NCBI GenBank assembly: GCA_009731425.1
Contig: AP018794.1
Coordinates: forward strand, 682,001-746,000
Direction of reading: 5' to 3'
Source of the DNA: Lachnospiraceae bacterium KM106-2
GTDB taxonomy: Bacteria > Bacillota > Clostridia > Lachnospirales > Lachnospiraceae
DNA: 64,000 nucleotides
The notes under the pieces are model-generated. The model made no database searches. It was not told the origin of the DNA and was given only the letters and a program-made list of their open reading frames with translations. Of the stretch, positions 33,485 to 41,749 are shown piece after piece. Both the position numbers and the translations under genes were made by a program. Numbering within the stretch: position 1 is the first letter of the stretch; each line of letters opens with the position of its first letter.

Positions 33485-33513
33485 AGTATACTCTTCTTCA
33501 TTCTTAATGTCAC
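33485..33513 (-). promoter_or_regulatory. Promoter of the CpcT-like gene
   Basis: On the minus strand GTGACA (33508-33513) and TATACT (33485-33490) are 17 nt apart, about 50 nt before the start codon. Confidence 0.6.
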
Positions 33514-33607
33514 CAAATTTCTAGTAATTATTTCTAAAATTTAGATTACTATATTGTGCAAATTATAAAAAATATATAAAATAGTAGTGAATTTGCATCA
33601 ATTTTTG

Positions 33608-33636
33608 TTGAATGATAAAGAAAAATATGGTATGAT
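33608..33636 (+). promoter_or_regulatory. Promoter of the GT-B-like gene
   Basis: TTGAAT (33608-33613) and TATGAT (33631-33636) are spaced by 17 nt. Transcription should begin near 33643, giving a leader of about 108 nt. Confidence 0.7.
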
Positions 33637-33644
33637 AATGGAAA

Positions 33645-33677
33645 CCAGGAAACTTAAAATAGTTTCCGAGTTTCCTG
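33645..33677 (+). promoter_or_regulatory. Leader with two competing hairpins
   Basis: CAGGAAACT at the very 5' end of the predicted mRNA can pair with either of two copies downstream, AGTTTCC (close) or AGTTTCCTG (distal). The two pairings exclude each other, as in regulatory leaders; no T run follows. It could also protect the mRNA 5' end. Confidence 0.5.
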
Positions 33678-33750
33678 AGAAGGTTATCAAATTAAAATAT
33701 TAGTGAACCACACTACATATCAAATAGAAATAAAAAGGATGGTAGACAAC

Positions 33751-35211
33751 ATGGATAAATCAAGCGTGATCTTTGGAAATAAGATGAGCAAGAAAGTAAT
33801 TAGAAAAGCCAATAAATCAAAAGCAAAGTATGTGAAAAAGTTTGGTGATGATTCAGCTAAGAATTACCCATTATATATTGAAAAAAATGCGTACATTGGT
33901 GATCCACTTGGTGTTGAAAACATTTTGATCGGGGAGAAAGCTGGAAGTAAAGCATTTGATCAAGAAAAAGGATTGATCGTAGGAAATATCCGAATGGGAT
34001 TTGGTCATTATAGAATCTCTATGGCGATTGCATCTGCCGCTCATTCAATGGGATATACTCCTTATTGGATGGATTTAAACTCATATACAGATACAACATG
34101 CGGTAAAGTAATCAATGCTCAAAATAAACTTTATTCTTTAGGTTCAAGAATTTCTGGAAAGAGTAAATTATTCAATCGTTTCGTTTGGGAACCAATGAAT
34201 TATGAAGGATTCCGTAAAATTTCTTACAATGCAGCAGATCAGAAGAATGCCGAATTAATGGCAGCAGTCTACAAGAATGTACCGAAAGACATCCCTGTAG
34301 TTGCAACTCATGTATGGCCTTCACAGGCTGCAATCCATGCAGGTATGAAAAATGTAGTAAATGCAATTCCAGATAACTGGCCAATGGCACTTCATTTATC
34401 AGAAGGAAGTCTTCATACTGTACAGACACATTCTTCTTACTTAGGATACCGTGTATTAAATGGTATGAACAAAGACGAAGTGCTTAATCCAATTCCAAAA
34501 GAAGATATTGCTTATACCGGTCATTACATCGATCATGAATTAGTATCCAATATCGAAAAAGATTGCGAATTAAGAGTAAAACGTGTTGAAGAAGGCAAAC
34601 CAATGAGATTCTTATTAACAATTGGTGGAGCTGGCGCACAAAAAGAAATCTTTGCAGCGATCATTAAAGAATTAATTCCTCAGGTAAAAGCGAAAAAAGC
34701 TGCATTATATGTTAATGTAGGTGATTATAAAAACGTATGGGATGAATTAGTAGCTGAAATCTCTGAATTAAAAGCATTATCAACAGAACATTTCGATGAA
34801 TGGGATAAGACTGTTGCATTCTGTGAAGAAGCAATTGAAGGTGATGTAGAAGGAATCCATGGTTTCTATCATCCAAATATTTTTGAGGCTGTTTATGCAA
34901 CAAACTTATTAATGAGAAGTACAGATATCCTTGTTACGAAACCAAGTGAGCTTGCATTCTACCCAATTCCAAAATTGTTTATTAAACGTGTTGGTGGTCA
35001 TGAACAATGGGGTGCGATCCATTCTGCTGAAATCGGCGATGGTACACTAGAATGTAGAGATATTCCTCATACACTTCAAATGATCGGATTGTTCTTAGAA
35101 GATCCAGCACTATTAAAAGATATGTGCAACAATATTGTGAGAAACAAACAAATGGGAATTTACGATGGTGCCTATAAAGTAGTTGAACTTGCGATGAATA
35201 TGAAAAAATAA
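33751..35211 (+). CDS. GT-B fold glycosyltransferase-like protein, 486 aa
   Basis: The ATG at 33751 is 11 nt from AAAAGGA; the open frame upstream starts at a GTG without a site. GNIRMGFGHYRISMAIASAA is a variant of the Gly-rich N-terminal loop of MGDG synthase and MurG-like enzymes. The C-terminal half has LLTIGGAGAQKEIFAAII and DILVTKPSELAFYPIPK, which fit the donor-binding domain. It could glycosylate a lipid or another envelope molecule. The next gene, an alpha/beta hydrolase, begins 17 nt later, so both may act on one lipid. Substrate unknown. Confidence 0.65.
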   Translation: MDKSSVIFGNKMSKKVIRKANKSKAKYVKKFGDDSAKNYPLYIEKNAYIGDPLGVENILIGEKAGSKAFDQEKGLIVGNIRMGFGHYRISMAIASAAHSMGYTPYWMDLNSYTDTTCGKVINAQNKLYSLGSRISGKSKLFNRFVWEPMNYEGFRKISYNAADQKNAELMAAVYKNVPKDIPVVATHVWPSQAAIHAGMKNVVNAIPDNWPMALHLSEGSLHTVQTHSSYLGYRVLNGMNKDEVLNPIPKEDIAYTGHYIDHELVSNIEKDCELRVKRVEEGKPMRFLLTIGGAGAQKEIFAAIIKELIPQVKAKKAALYVNVGDYKNVWDELVAEISELKALSTEHFDEWDKTVAFCEEAIEGDVEGIHGFYHPNIFEAVYATNLLMRSTDILVTKPSELAFYPIPKLFIKRVGGHEQWGAIHSAEIGDGTLECRDIPHTLQMIGLFLEDPALLKDMCNNIVRNKQMGIYDGAYKVVELAMNMKK

Positions 35212-35228
35212 TCTTGGGGGAAAAACGT

Positions 35229-36167
35229 ATGATAAACAAACAAGAATACTATCTTCCTTCTACAAATGGAGTGAATAAACTTCATGTTGTAAAATGGGAG
35301 CCAGTTGGAGAAGTAACTGCCATTCTTCAAATTTCTCATGGTATGGTTGAGTTTATTAATCGATATGATCGATTTGCAAACTATCTTGCAGAAAGAGGAA
35401 TCCTTGTGATTGGAAATGATCATTTAGGTCATGGTTTTACAGCGGCAAATGACGATGAACTTGGATTCTTCCCAGCAGAAGATGGAAGTAAGACAGTTGT
35501 ATCCGATCTTTATCAGATAACAAAACATGCGAAAGGAGAACATCCAGGTGTACCTTATTATTTATTAGGACATAGTATGGGATCCTTTATGGCAAGACGT
35601 TATCTTATGACTTATGGAAAAGAATTAGATGGAGCGATCATTATGGGTACTGGCAATCAGCCAAAAGCCGTGATCGCAGCCGGTAAGATGGTAGCTGGTC
35701 TAATTTCTGTATTCAAAGGAAAGAGACATCGCAGTAAATTAATGAATACGTTAAGCTTTGGCGCTTATAACAAACAGTTTAAGCCAGTCCGTACATCTTA
35801 TGATTGGTTGACTAAGGATGAAACGATCGTGGATGCTTATGCGGCAAATAAATATTGCACGTATCTCTTTACGCTTAATGGATACCAGACATTATTTAAT
35901 ACGTTTTCTTTCATTATGAATAAAAAGAATATTCAATCGATTCCAAAGGAACTTCCATTATTTTTTGTAGCAGGAGCAAAAGATCCGGTTGGGGTAAATG
36001 GAAAAGAAGTAAGAAAGATTTACGAGCAGTATAAAAAGATGGGAATTCGTGATTGCAAGATCAAATTATATGATAACTGCAGACATGAAATCTTGAACGA
36101 ACTTGAATATGAAACAGTATATGAAGATCTTTATAAATGGATCATAGATAAAATTGCAACAAAATAG
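35229..36167 (+). CDS. Alpha/beta hydrolase, monoacylglycerol lipase-like, 312 aa
   Basis: The start is ATG 35229, behind GGGGGAAAAACG. The nucleophile Ser116 sits in LLGHSMGSFMA; the preceding ILQISHGMVEFINRYD and NDHLGHGFTA are typical of the serine aminopeptidase S33/lysophospholipase group. The catalytic Asp and His are expected in the AGAKDPVG and CRHEILNE segments, both present. No signal peptide, so it is cytoplasmic. It is in one operon with the GT-B-like gene and followed by a terminator. Confidence 0.9.
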   Translation: MINKQEYYLPSTNGVNKLHVVKWEPVGEVTAILQISHGMVEFINRYDRFANYLAERGILVIGNDHLGHGFTAANDDELGFFPAEDGSKTVVSDLYQITKHAKGEHPGVPYYLLGHSMGSFMARRYLMTYGKELDGAIIMGTGNQPKAVIAAGKMVAGLISVFKGKRHRSKLMNTLSFGAYNKQFKPVRTSYDWLTKDETIVDAYAANKYCTYLFTLNGYQTLFNTFSFIMNKKNIQSIPKELPLFFVAGAKDPVGVNGKEVRKIYEQYKKMGIRDCKIKLYDNCRHEILNELEYETVYEDLYKWIIDKIATK

Positions 36168-36173
36168 TAGGAA

Positions 36174-36216
36174 AAAGAAAAGCCGGTCGAAGAAATTTGA
36201 CTGGCTTTTCTTTTCG
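36174..36216 (+). terminator. Terminator after the hydrolase gene
   Basis: AAAGAAAAGCCGGTC pairs with GACTGGCTTTTCTTT (15 bp, one G-U) around a 10-nt loop, then TTTTC. Confidence 0.9.
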
Positions 36217-36301
36217 TTTGCTAGGGGAATATAAATAATTTAATTGCATTTTGTCAACTAATTACTTAAAATAGAGTTAGATTTTATACGAGGTGAAAAA
36301 G

Positions 36302-37324
36302 ATGAAACAGGTAAACTGGGGGATACTTGGAGATGGCGATGTATGCGAGCATTTCGCTGCGGCATTAGATGACATCCCAGAAGGAGAGTTAGTAGCAGTT
36401 GCTTCTGGCTCATTAGAGAAGGCAGCAGGATTATTAAAAGGAAAGAATCAAGTAAAGGTATATCATAACTATGAGCAGTTGATCAAAGATTCAAATGTTG
36501 ATGTTATTTTTATTGATATACCAATTGTTTATCATAAAAGAGTAATTGAGTTATGTATCCGTTATGGAAAACATGTACTTTGCGATAAAGCATTGACGAT
36601 GAATGCAAAAGAAGCGAGAGAAATTAAGAAACTTGCCGAAGGAAAAGATATTATGATCGTTCAGGCAGATTGGTTTCAATTCCTTCCGACTACAGATCGC
36701 GTTATGGAATGGATTAAGACAGAACGAATTGGTCAGTTAAAGTATGTAACGATCAATTACGGTAATCAGATGGAACTTGATGTCAATAAATTAGATTTTA
36801 GCATTGAATTAGGTGGAGGCGCTCTTTTAAATATGGGTGGTGCAGCGTTCTCGTTTGTACTTAAGATGATGAGAATGATGCCACATACAATACAATCCAG
36901 TGCTTATATGGGATTTACGAATGTTGATGAGACCAATACGACAATATTATCATTTATTGATGGAACAATGGTTAATGTATCAACATCGATTTCGATTGAT
37001 TTCTCACAAGAAGCAGAATTTATTGGTACGAAAGGGAAAATTGTAATTCCTAATTTCTTTTTGTCTTCAAGAGCTTATTTATGTGATTTAGATGGAGTAC
37101 AGTTAGAAAGAGTACATGAATCAAATGCGATCAATGGATACGAATATGAGATTCGTGAGCTATCAAATCGAATTATGTCAGCGAAGTTTGATGATGTTAA
37201 GTGGAATACTTTAGATGAGATCATTGATGTCTTAGAAGTGATGGATGCGGTACGAGGTCAGTGGGGATTAAAGTATCCAAGTGAAGAGAATGAGGTTGTA
37301 TACGGAGGAAATATAAATGAGTAG
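36302..37324 (+). CDS. Gfo/Idh/MocA family oxidoreductase, 340 aa
   Basis: The ATG at 36302 follows CGAGGTG; a GTG 9 nt earlier is less likely. The Rossmann start is VNWGILGDGDV (the usual third Gly of GxGxxA is Asp). The family motif EKPL is replaced by CDKALTMNAKEA (about residues 93-104), keeping the catalytic Lys. The C-terminal half has the usual open sheet with GGGALLNMGG. It is an NAD(P)-dependent sugar or cyclitol dehydrogenase; substrate unknown. It overlaps the next gene by 8 nt. Confidence 0.88.
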   Translation: MKQVNWGILGDGDVCEHFAAALDDIPEGELVAVASGSLEKAAGLLKGKNQVKVYHNYEQLIKDSNVDVIFIDIPIVYHKRVIELCIRYGKHVLCDKALTMNAKEAREIKKLAEGKDIMIVQADWFQFLPTTDRVMEWIKTERIGQLKYVTINYGNQMELDVNKLDFSIELGGGALLNMGGAAFSFVLKMMRMMPHTIQSSAYMGFTNVDETNTTILSFIDGTMVNVSTSISIDFSQEAEFIGTKGKIVIPNFFLSSRAYLCDLDGVQLERVHESNAINGYEYEIRELSNRIMSAKFDDVKWNTLDEIIDVLEVMDAVRGQWGLKYPSEENEVVYGGNINE

Positions 37325-37898
37325 TGAATCAGAAAAAACAGTACAGGGTTTTCTGTTTGAAACACAATCTGATTATGAGAATGCGAAAAAAGAATATGAG
37401 GTTGTAACTTATTTAAAGGCGAACACTGATTTTAGTAATGTTAAGGTAATATATAAGTTATATGAAAAGCTATTGGAGAAAGATACTTTTCAGACAGTAA
37501 TAGGTTATAAGTTTCTTTCGGAGATCAGGGAGCAGATTCTTGAAAGTAACGAGGAATTCGAGAGAATTTTAAAACCGGTTCCAGTTAAAAAGAGTAATGT
37601 AGTATCTAAGAAAAAGAAGAAAAAAAGAGTAAATCCTGAAGTAGAGGGAAAATATAAACTTTTATATGAAAATATGAAAGAAAAGCGTACAAGAACAAAA
37701 ATTGTTAATTTCTTTTTAATTGGTATTATTTTGGCAATGATAGTAATAACATTTACAAGCAATCATGCCTCTACCGAAAAGTTAGAGACTGCGTTACAAA
37801 ATAAATATTCTACATGGCAAGATGAATTAAATCAGAAAGAAAAACAGCTTGATCAAAGAGAGGCACAATTAAATAAGCAATCTAGCGAGAAAAATTAG
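37317..37898 (+). CDS. Membrane protein with coiled-coil tail, 193 aa
   Basis: GGAGGAAATATAA precedes the ATG, which lies inside the end of the oxidoreductase gene. The N-terminal 90 residues are acidic and helical, then a Lys-rich patch (SKKKKKKRVNP), one membrane helix (IVNFFLIGIILAMIVITF) and a coiled coil (QDELNQKEKQLDQREAQLN). No family is recognised. Translational coupling with an oxidoreductase gene is unusual and does not reveal the function. Confidence 0.75.
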   Translation: MSSESEKTVQGFLFETQSDYENAKKEYEVVTYLKANTDFSNVKVIYKLYEKLLEKDTFQTVIGYKFLSEIREQILESNEEFERILKPVPVKKSNVVSKKKKKKRVNPEVEGKYKLLYENMKEKRTRTKIVNFFLIGIILAMIVITFTSNHASTEKLETALQNKYSTWQDELNQKEKQLDQREAQLNKQSSEKN

Positions 37899-37924
37899 AA
37901 GTGGAATGCACTTCTAATTTTTTA
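37892..37924 (+). terminator. Terminator after the coiled-coil membrane protein
   Basis: AAATTAGAAGTG pairs with CACTTCTAATTT around a 5-nt loop and ends in a T run. The stem overlaps the stop codon. Confidence 0.85.
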
Positions 37925-38018
37925 GAATGAGTGAAAAAAGTATAAATGAATTCACATAGTATTCATAAATGTATGGTATCTTATTGGAGTAATGAAGAGA
38001 AAAAGATAGGTGGTAAGT

Positions 38019-38690
38019 ATGGATAAATTAAAAGTTTTAGTAGTTGATGATGAAAGCAGAATGAGAAAACTAGTAAAAGATTTCTTGATTCGTGATGGAT
38101 ATGATGTTTTAGAAGCTGAAAATGGAGAAGAAGCTGTTGATATATTTTTTTCAACAAAAGATATTTCGTTGATCATATTAGATGTGATGATGCCAAAGCT
38201 AGATGGATGGGGTGTTTGCCGTGAGATAAGACAGTATTCCAAAGTGCCTATTATCATGCTGACAGCAAAAAGTGATGAAAGGGATGAATTACTAGGTTTT
38301 GAACTTGGTATTGATGAATATATTTCGAAACCATTTAGTCCGAAGATCCTTGTTGCAAGAGTAGGCGCTGTCTTAAGAAGAACCAACCAAGCGGATACGG
38401 AAGTGATCGATATTGGTGGAATTCATCTTGATAAAGCGGCCCACGAAGTTGTGATCGATGGTGAAAAAATTGACTTAAGTTTTAAAGAATTTGAATTATT
38501 AACGTACTTTATAACGAATCAAGGGGTTGCTTTGAGTCGTGAAAAAATCTTAAATAACGTATGGAATTATGATTATTTTGGTGATGCAAGAACCATTGAT
38601 ACCCATGTTAAGAAATTAAGGAATAAAATGGGCGAAAAAGGAGCATACATTAAGACAATATGGGGAATGGGCTATAAGTTCGAACCTTAG
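38019..38690 (+). CDS. OmpR-family response regulator, 223 aa
   Basis: The ATG at 38019 follows AGGTGGTAAGT. The receiver domain has acidic residues D10 and D11 (LVVDDE), the phosphorylation site D55 in IILDVMMPKLDG, and the Lys in YISKPFSP. The C-terminal winged helix is standard (DLSFKEFELLTYF, ARTIDTHVKKLRNKMG, IKTIWGMGYKFEP). It is the DNA-binding partner of the kinase encoded 20 nt downstream. The target genes are unknown; the lipoprotein gene that follows is a candidate. Confidence 0.95.
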   Translation: MDKLKVLVVDDESRMRKLVKDFLIRDGYDVLEAENGEEAVDIFFSTKDISLIILDVMMPKLDGWGVCREIRQYSKVPIIMLTAKSDERDELLGFELGIDEYISKPFSPKILVARVGAVLRRTNQADTEVIDIGGIHLDKAAHEVVIDGEKIDLSFKEFELLTYFITNQGVALSREKILNNVWNYDYFGDARTIDTHVKKLRNKMGEKGAYIKTIWGMGYKFEP

Positions 38691-38710
38691 AATTAGAGGA
38701 TGGTGTAACG

Positions 38711-40279
38711 ATGAAATTTAAAGATTCGATTCGTTTTAAATTTGTATCTACATTAGCCGTATTAATCCTATTTACAATTTTCTTATGCTGGTTTATGAAT
38801 AAGACATTTTTCACTGGATACTATGAAAAGACAAAGATTAATACATTAGGTCAAATGTATGAGGATACATGTGATATTTTTAATGACTTTATGAATTCTG
38901 CAGAGCCATTAGAGGAAGATAAAGATAGCGAGAAGTTAGAAAAGCTGCAACGAGAGTTTGAAGTGAATTTAGAGCGTATGAGTGCTGATAAGAATGTTTC
39001 TTTAAATGTTTTTACGTTGGTTTACACAAGCTTGCTGGGAAGCCCTAAGATTGCGACGTTTTTTCCTTATGAAAAGATGACGGACCAGCAGCAGAAAATC
39101 CTTTATGAGAGAACGATGAAGTATTTTAACTCATCTATCGATGGAGATCCTCTCGTGCGTACGCAAAGATATAGTATTTATAAAGTGAAAGATGAAAGAA
39201 CAAAATCCTTTTACCTGGAATTATGGGGTAATACAGCAGAAAACGGAAAAGGTTCTTATGTTTATTTAAGATCTAGTTTTGAGGCAATGAAGGAAAGTGT
39301 GGATATCTCCAATAAATTCTTAGCCTATATCGGTATTGTTACCACATTGATCGGGATGACAATCATGTTCTTTATATCTCGAAGTTTTACAAGACCGATC
39401 ATGCAATTGTCGAATGTCGCAAAATCAATGACTGATTTGAATTTTAATGTAAAATATCAAGGGAATAGCAAAGATGAAGTGGGAGTATTAGGAAATAGTA
39501 TTAATATTCTGTCGGAAAAATTAGAGACCACTATATCAGAATTAAAGAGTGCTAATAATGAGCTACAACGAGATATCGAGAATAAGATTCAAATTGATGA
39601 GATGAGAAAAGAATTCTTGTCCAACGTCACTCATGAATTGAAGACTCCGATCGCCTTGATCCAAGGATACGCAGAAGGACTCCAGGTAAATATTAATGAT
39701 GATCAGGAAAGCCGTGATTTCTATTGCGAAGTCATTATGGATGAAGCAGCTAAGATGAACAATATGGTTAAGAAATTGTTAAGCTTAAATCATATTGAAT
39801 CAGGGACTAGCATTGTTGAATTCGAGAGATTTGATATGGTAGCTGTCATCAAGTCGGTACTTGATTCAACGGAAATTTTATTCCAGCAGAAAAATGTAAT
39901 CTGTGATTTTAAATATGAAGATCCGATCTATGTATGGGCAGATGAATATATGATTGAAGAGGTTGTAACAAATTATATCAGCAATGCTTTAAATCATGTA
40001 AACTATGCAAATATTATCGAGATCAAACTAATTGAGATGGATGGAAAATTACGTGTTGCTGTCTATAATACGGGAGATTTAATTCCAGAAGAAGATATCG
40101 ATAAAGTATGGATTAAGTTCTTTAAAGTAGATAAAGCACGAACAAGAGAGTATGGTGGAAGTGGAATTGGTCTTTCTATCGTAAAGGCGATTATGGAAGC
40201 TCATAATCAACGCTATGGTGTTCAAAATCGAGTAAATGGTGTCGAATTCTGGTTTGAATGTGACCGTAAAAATGAATAG
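38711..40279 (+). CDS. Sensor histidine kinase, 522 aa
   Basis: The order is: membrane helix 1 (about residues 11-30), an external sensor domain of 160 residues, membrane helix 2 (about 203-223), HAMP (FTRPIMQLSNVAKSM), a coiled-coil linker, HisKA with His308 in NVTHELKTPIALIQG, and an ATP-binding domain (NYISNALNHV, EYGGSGIGLSIVKAIMEAH). The sensor domain has no recognised family. GAGGATGGTGTAACG precedes the start. It forms an operon with the response regulator. Confidence 0.95.
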   Translation: MKFKDSIRFKFVSTLAVLILFTIFLCWFMNKTFFTGYYEKTKINTLGQMYEDTCDIFNDFMNSAEPLEEDKDSEKLEKLQREFEVNLERMSADKNVSLNVFTLVYTSLLGSPKIATFFPYEKMTDQQQKILYERTMKYFNSSIDGDPLVRTQRYSIYKVKDERTKSFYLELWGNTAENGKGSYVYLRSSFEAMKESVDISNKFLAYIGIVTTLIGMTIMFFISRSFTRPIMQLSNVAKSMTDLNFNVKYQGNSKDEVGVLGNSINILSEKLETTISELKSANNELQRDIENKIQIDEMRKEFLSNVTHELKTPIALIQGYAEGLQVNINDDQESRDFYCEVIMDEAAKMNNMVKKLLSLNHIESGTSIVEFERFDMVAVIKSVLDSTEILFQQKNVICDFKYEDPIYVWADEYMIEEVVTNYISNALNHVNYANIIEIKLIEMDGKLRVAVYNTGDLIPEEDIDKVWIKFFKVDKARTREYGGSGIGLSIVKAIMEAHNQRYGVQNRVNGVEFWFECDRKNE

Positions 40280-40286
40280 ATAATTT

Positions 40287-40336
40287 GAAAAACTCATTTT
40301 AGTTTTGTCGTAATAAAACAAAAAATGAGTTTTTCT
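40287..40336 (+). terminator. Terminator after the kinase gene
   Basis: GAAAAACTCATTTT pairs with AAAATGAGTTTTTC; an inner stem GTTTT/AAAAC extends it. A T-rich tail follows. Confidence 0.85.
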
Positions 40337-40357
40337 TTACTTTTTGGAAAGATTTAA

Positions 40358-40386
40358 TTGCCGAAATACATCAATAGTGATAAAAT
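40358..40386 (+). promoter_or_regulatory. Promoter of the lipoprotein gene
   Basis: TTGCCG (40358-40363) and TAAAAT (40381-40386) are 17 nt apart, about 35 nt before the start. Confidence 0.6.
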
Positions 40387-40420
40387 ATTGTGAAAGAATG
40401 CTTACATGGAGGGATGGCGT

Positions 40421-41152
40421 TTGAAGAAGAAATTAATAGCTGCGTTTGGTATTTCAGCAATGGTACTAACAGGATGCGGCAATGGGGTTATTTCGTTAGA
40501 AAGTAATGAACAGGCAATTATAAGTAATTATATGGCTGATATATTATTAAAATATGATACGAAAACAACCCACAAATTGTTAGCATATGATCAAGTTTCT
40601 AAGGATGGAAATGAAGAAGGAGTAACACCTTCACCTGAAGTATCAGCTGATGTAACGAGTACAACATCACCAGCGACGACAGCACAACCAGATGCAACAA
40701 CGTCAAATTCAGCGGATAGTAAAGTAGAGGCTGAAGAAAAGACAACAGAATTTAACGGAGATTATGGAAAAGGGATTAAGGTATCCTATGGATCATATTC
40801 TTTGGAGAAATCGTATCATAATAAAAAGACAAGTGATTATTTCAATTTAGAGGCTGAGAAAGGATTCAAATTTTTAGTTGTTAACTTTAAAGTTGAAAAT
40901 ACAGCAAATGAAAAGACTGCTTGTAATTTATTAAAGAAAGCGGAGTACGTTTTACAATCTGATGGGAAAGTGGTATCATCATCTTTAGTTACCATGTTAC
41001 CGAATGATCTAAGTGCTTTAAACACAACGTTAAATGCAAATGAGTCATTGGACACAGTATTATTATTCCGTGTTCCAGATGACATGAAACTTGAATCCGC
41101 AAAAATTATTGTAACAAAGGATAAGACATCTAGTGAGATCTTAATCAAATAA
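40421..41152 (+). CDS. Lipoprotein with DUF4352-like domain, 243 aa
   Basis: The TTG at 40421 follows GGAGGGA by 6 nt; the ATG at 40406 lies before that site. A signal peptide ends in the lipobox LTGC (about residues 17-20), so the protein is lipid-anchored outside. A Ser/Thr/Pro/Ala linker leads to a C-terminal domain of immunoglobulin-like shape (KFLVVNFKVENTANEKTACN, LDTVLLFRVPDD), as in the DUF4352 family. It lies after the two-component system and may report on, or be controlled by, it. Confidence 0.85.
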   Translation: MKKKLIAAFGISAMVLTGCGNGVISLESNEQAIISNYMADILLKYDTKTTHKLLAYDQVSKDGNEEGVTPSPEVSADVTSTTSPATTAQPDATTSNSADSKVEAEEKTTEFNGDYGKGIKVSYGSYSLEKSYHNKKTSDYFNLEAEKGFKFLVVNFKVENTANEKTACNLLKKAEYVLQSDGKVVSSSLVTMLPNDLSALNTTLNANESLDTVLLFRVPDDMKLESAKIIVTKDKTSSEILIK

Positions 41153-41168
41153 GAAAGGAAGTTTTATC

Positions 41169-41549
41169 ATGTTTGTTGAAAAAAAGCGAACTAAGTTCAT
41201 GGCGTTACCACTTTTATTTACTACGTATACCATCAATGAAGAGAAGATCAATGTTAAATCAGGTTTATTTAGTACGGTTGAAGATGATGCTTATATGTAT
41301 AAAGTTCAGGATGTTCGTTTGAAAAGAAGTTTTTTAGAACGAATTTTTAAAACTGGAACGGTCATTTGTTTTACGGGTGATACAACACATCCAGAATTAA
41401 AATTAGAACATATCAAAAAATCAAGTGAGATCAAAGATTTTATTATGAGTGCTTCGGAAGAGGCTCGTATTAAAAGAAGAACGTTACATACATTGGATAT
41501 TGCGTCAAGTGAGATTTCTGATGTGGACGATTTAGATGATTTAAATTAA
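41169..41549 (+). CDS. PH-domain-like protein, 126 aa
   Basis: The sequence TTYTINEEKINVKSGLFSTVEDD, YKVQDVRLKRSFLERIF, and TGTVICFTGDTTHPE follows the bacterial PH domain type 2 pattern (strands with the IxxVQDVxxxRSxLERIFxTG core). This domain usually occurs in membrane proteins; here it is a short soluble form with an acidic tail (DVDDLDDLN). GAAAGGAAGTTTTATC precedes the ATG. It is cotranscribed with the lipoprotein gene. Confidence 0.85.
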   Translation: MFVEKKRTKFMALPLLFTTYTINEEKINVKSGLFSTVEDDAYMYKVQDVRLKRSFLERIFKTGTVICFTGDTTHPELKLEHIKKSSEIKDFIMSASEEARIKRRTLHTLDIASSEISDVDDLDDLN

Positions 41550-41550
41550 G

Positions 41551-41585
41551 AAAATCCCTGTAGTGATTGCTACAGGGATTTTTTA
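41551..41585 (+). terminator. Terminator after the PH-domain gene
   Basis: AAAATCCCTGTAG pairs with CTACAGGGATTTT around a 6-nt loop and ends in a T run. Confidence 0.92.
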
Positions 41586-41693
41586 TGTAGAGTCTGAAAT
41601 ACTGTGTTTCGAAAACGTATAAGTAAAAACTGCTAATAATTTCGAAAATTATTGTATAAAACAGATAAATTGTGGAATAATAACGAAAAAATA

Positions 41694-41721
41694 TTGTGAA
41701 ATTGCCACATTATGGTACAAT
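41694..41721 (+). promoter_or_regulatory. Promoter of the chemoreceptor gene
   Basis: TTGTGA (41694-41699) and TACAAT (41716-41721) are 16 nt apart, about 28 nt before the start. Confidence 0.55.
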
Positions 41722-41749
41722 GTGTCTATAAGAGATAGGAGTGGTGAAC

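Larger units (their letters stand above)
33433..33750. other. Divergent intergenic region with two promoters
   Basis: This 318-nt stretch separates the minus-strand CpcT-like gene from the GT-B-like gene. It has a minus-strand promoter (33485-33513), a plus-strand promoter (33608-33636) and a leader hairpin (33645-33677). I find no further gene. Confidence 0.75.

Noticed and set aside
40837..41148. Minus-strand open frame of 103 codons over the lipoprotein gene
   Set aside because: It is a shadow of a clear coding gene and has no ribosome binding site.
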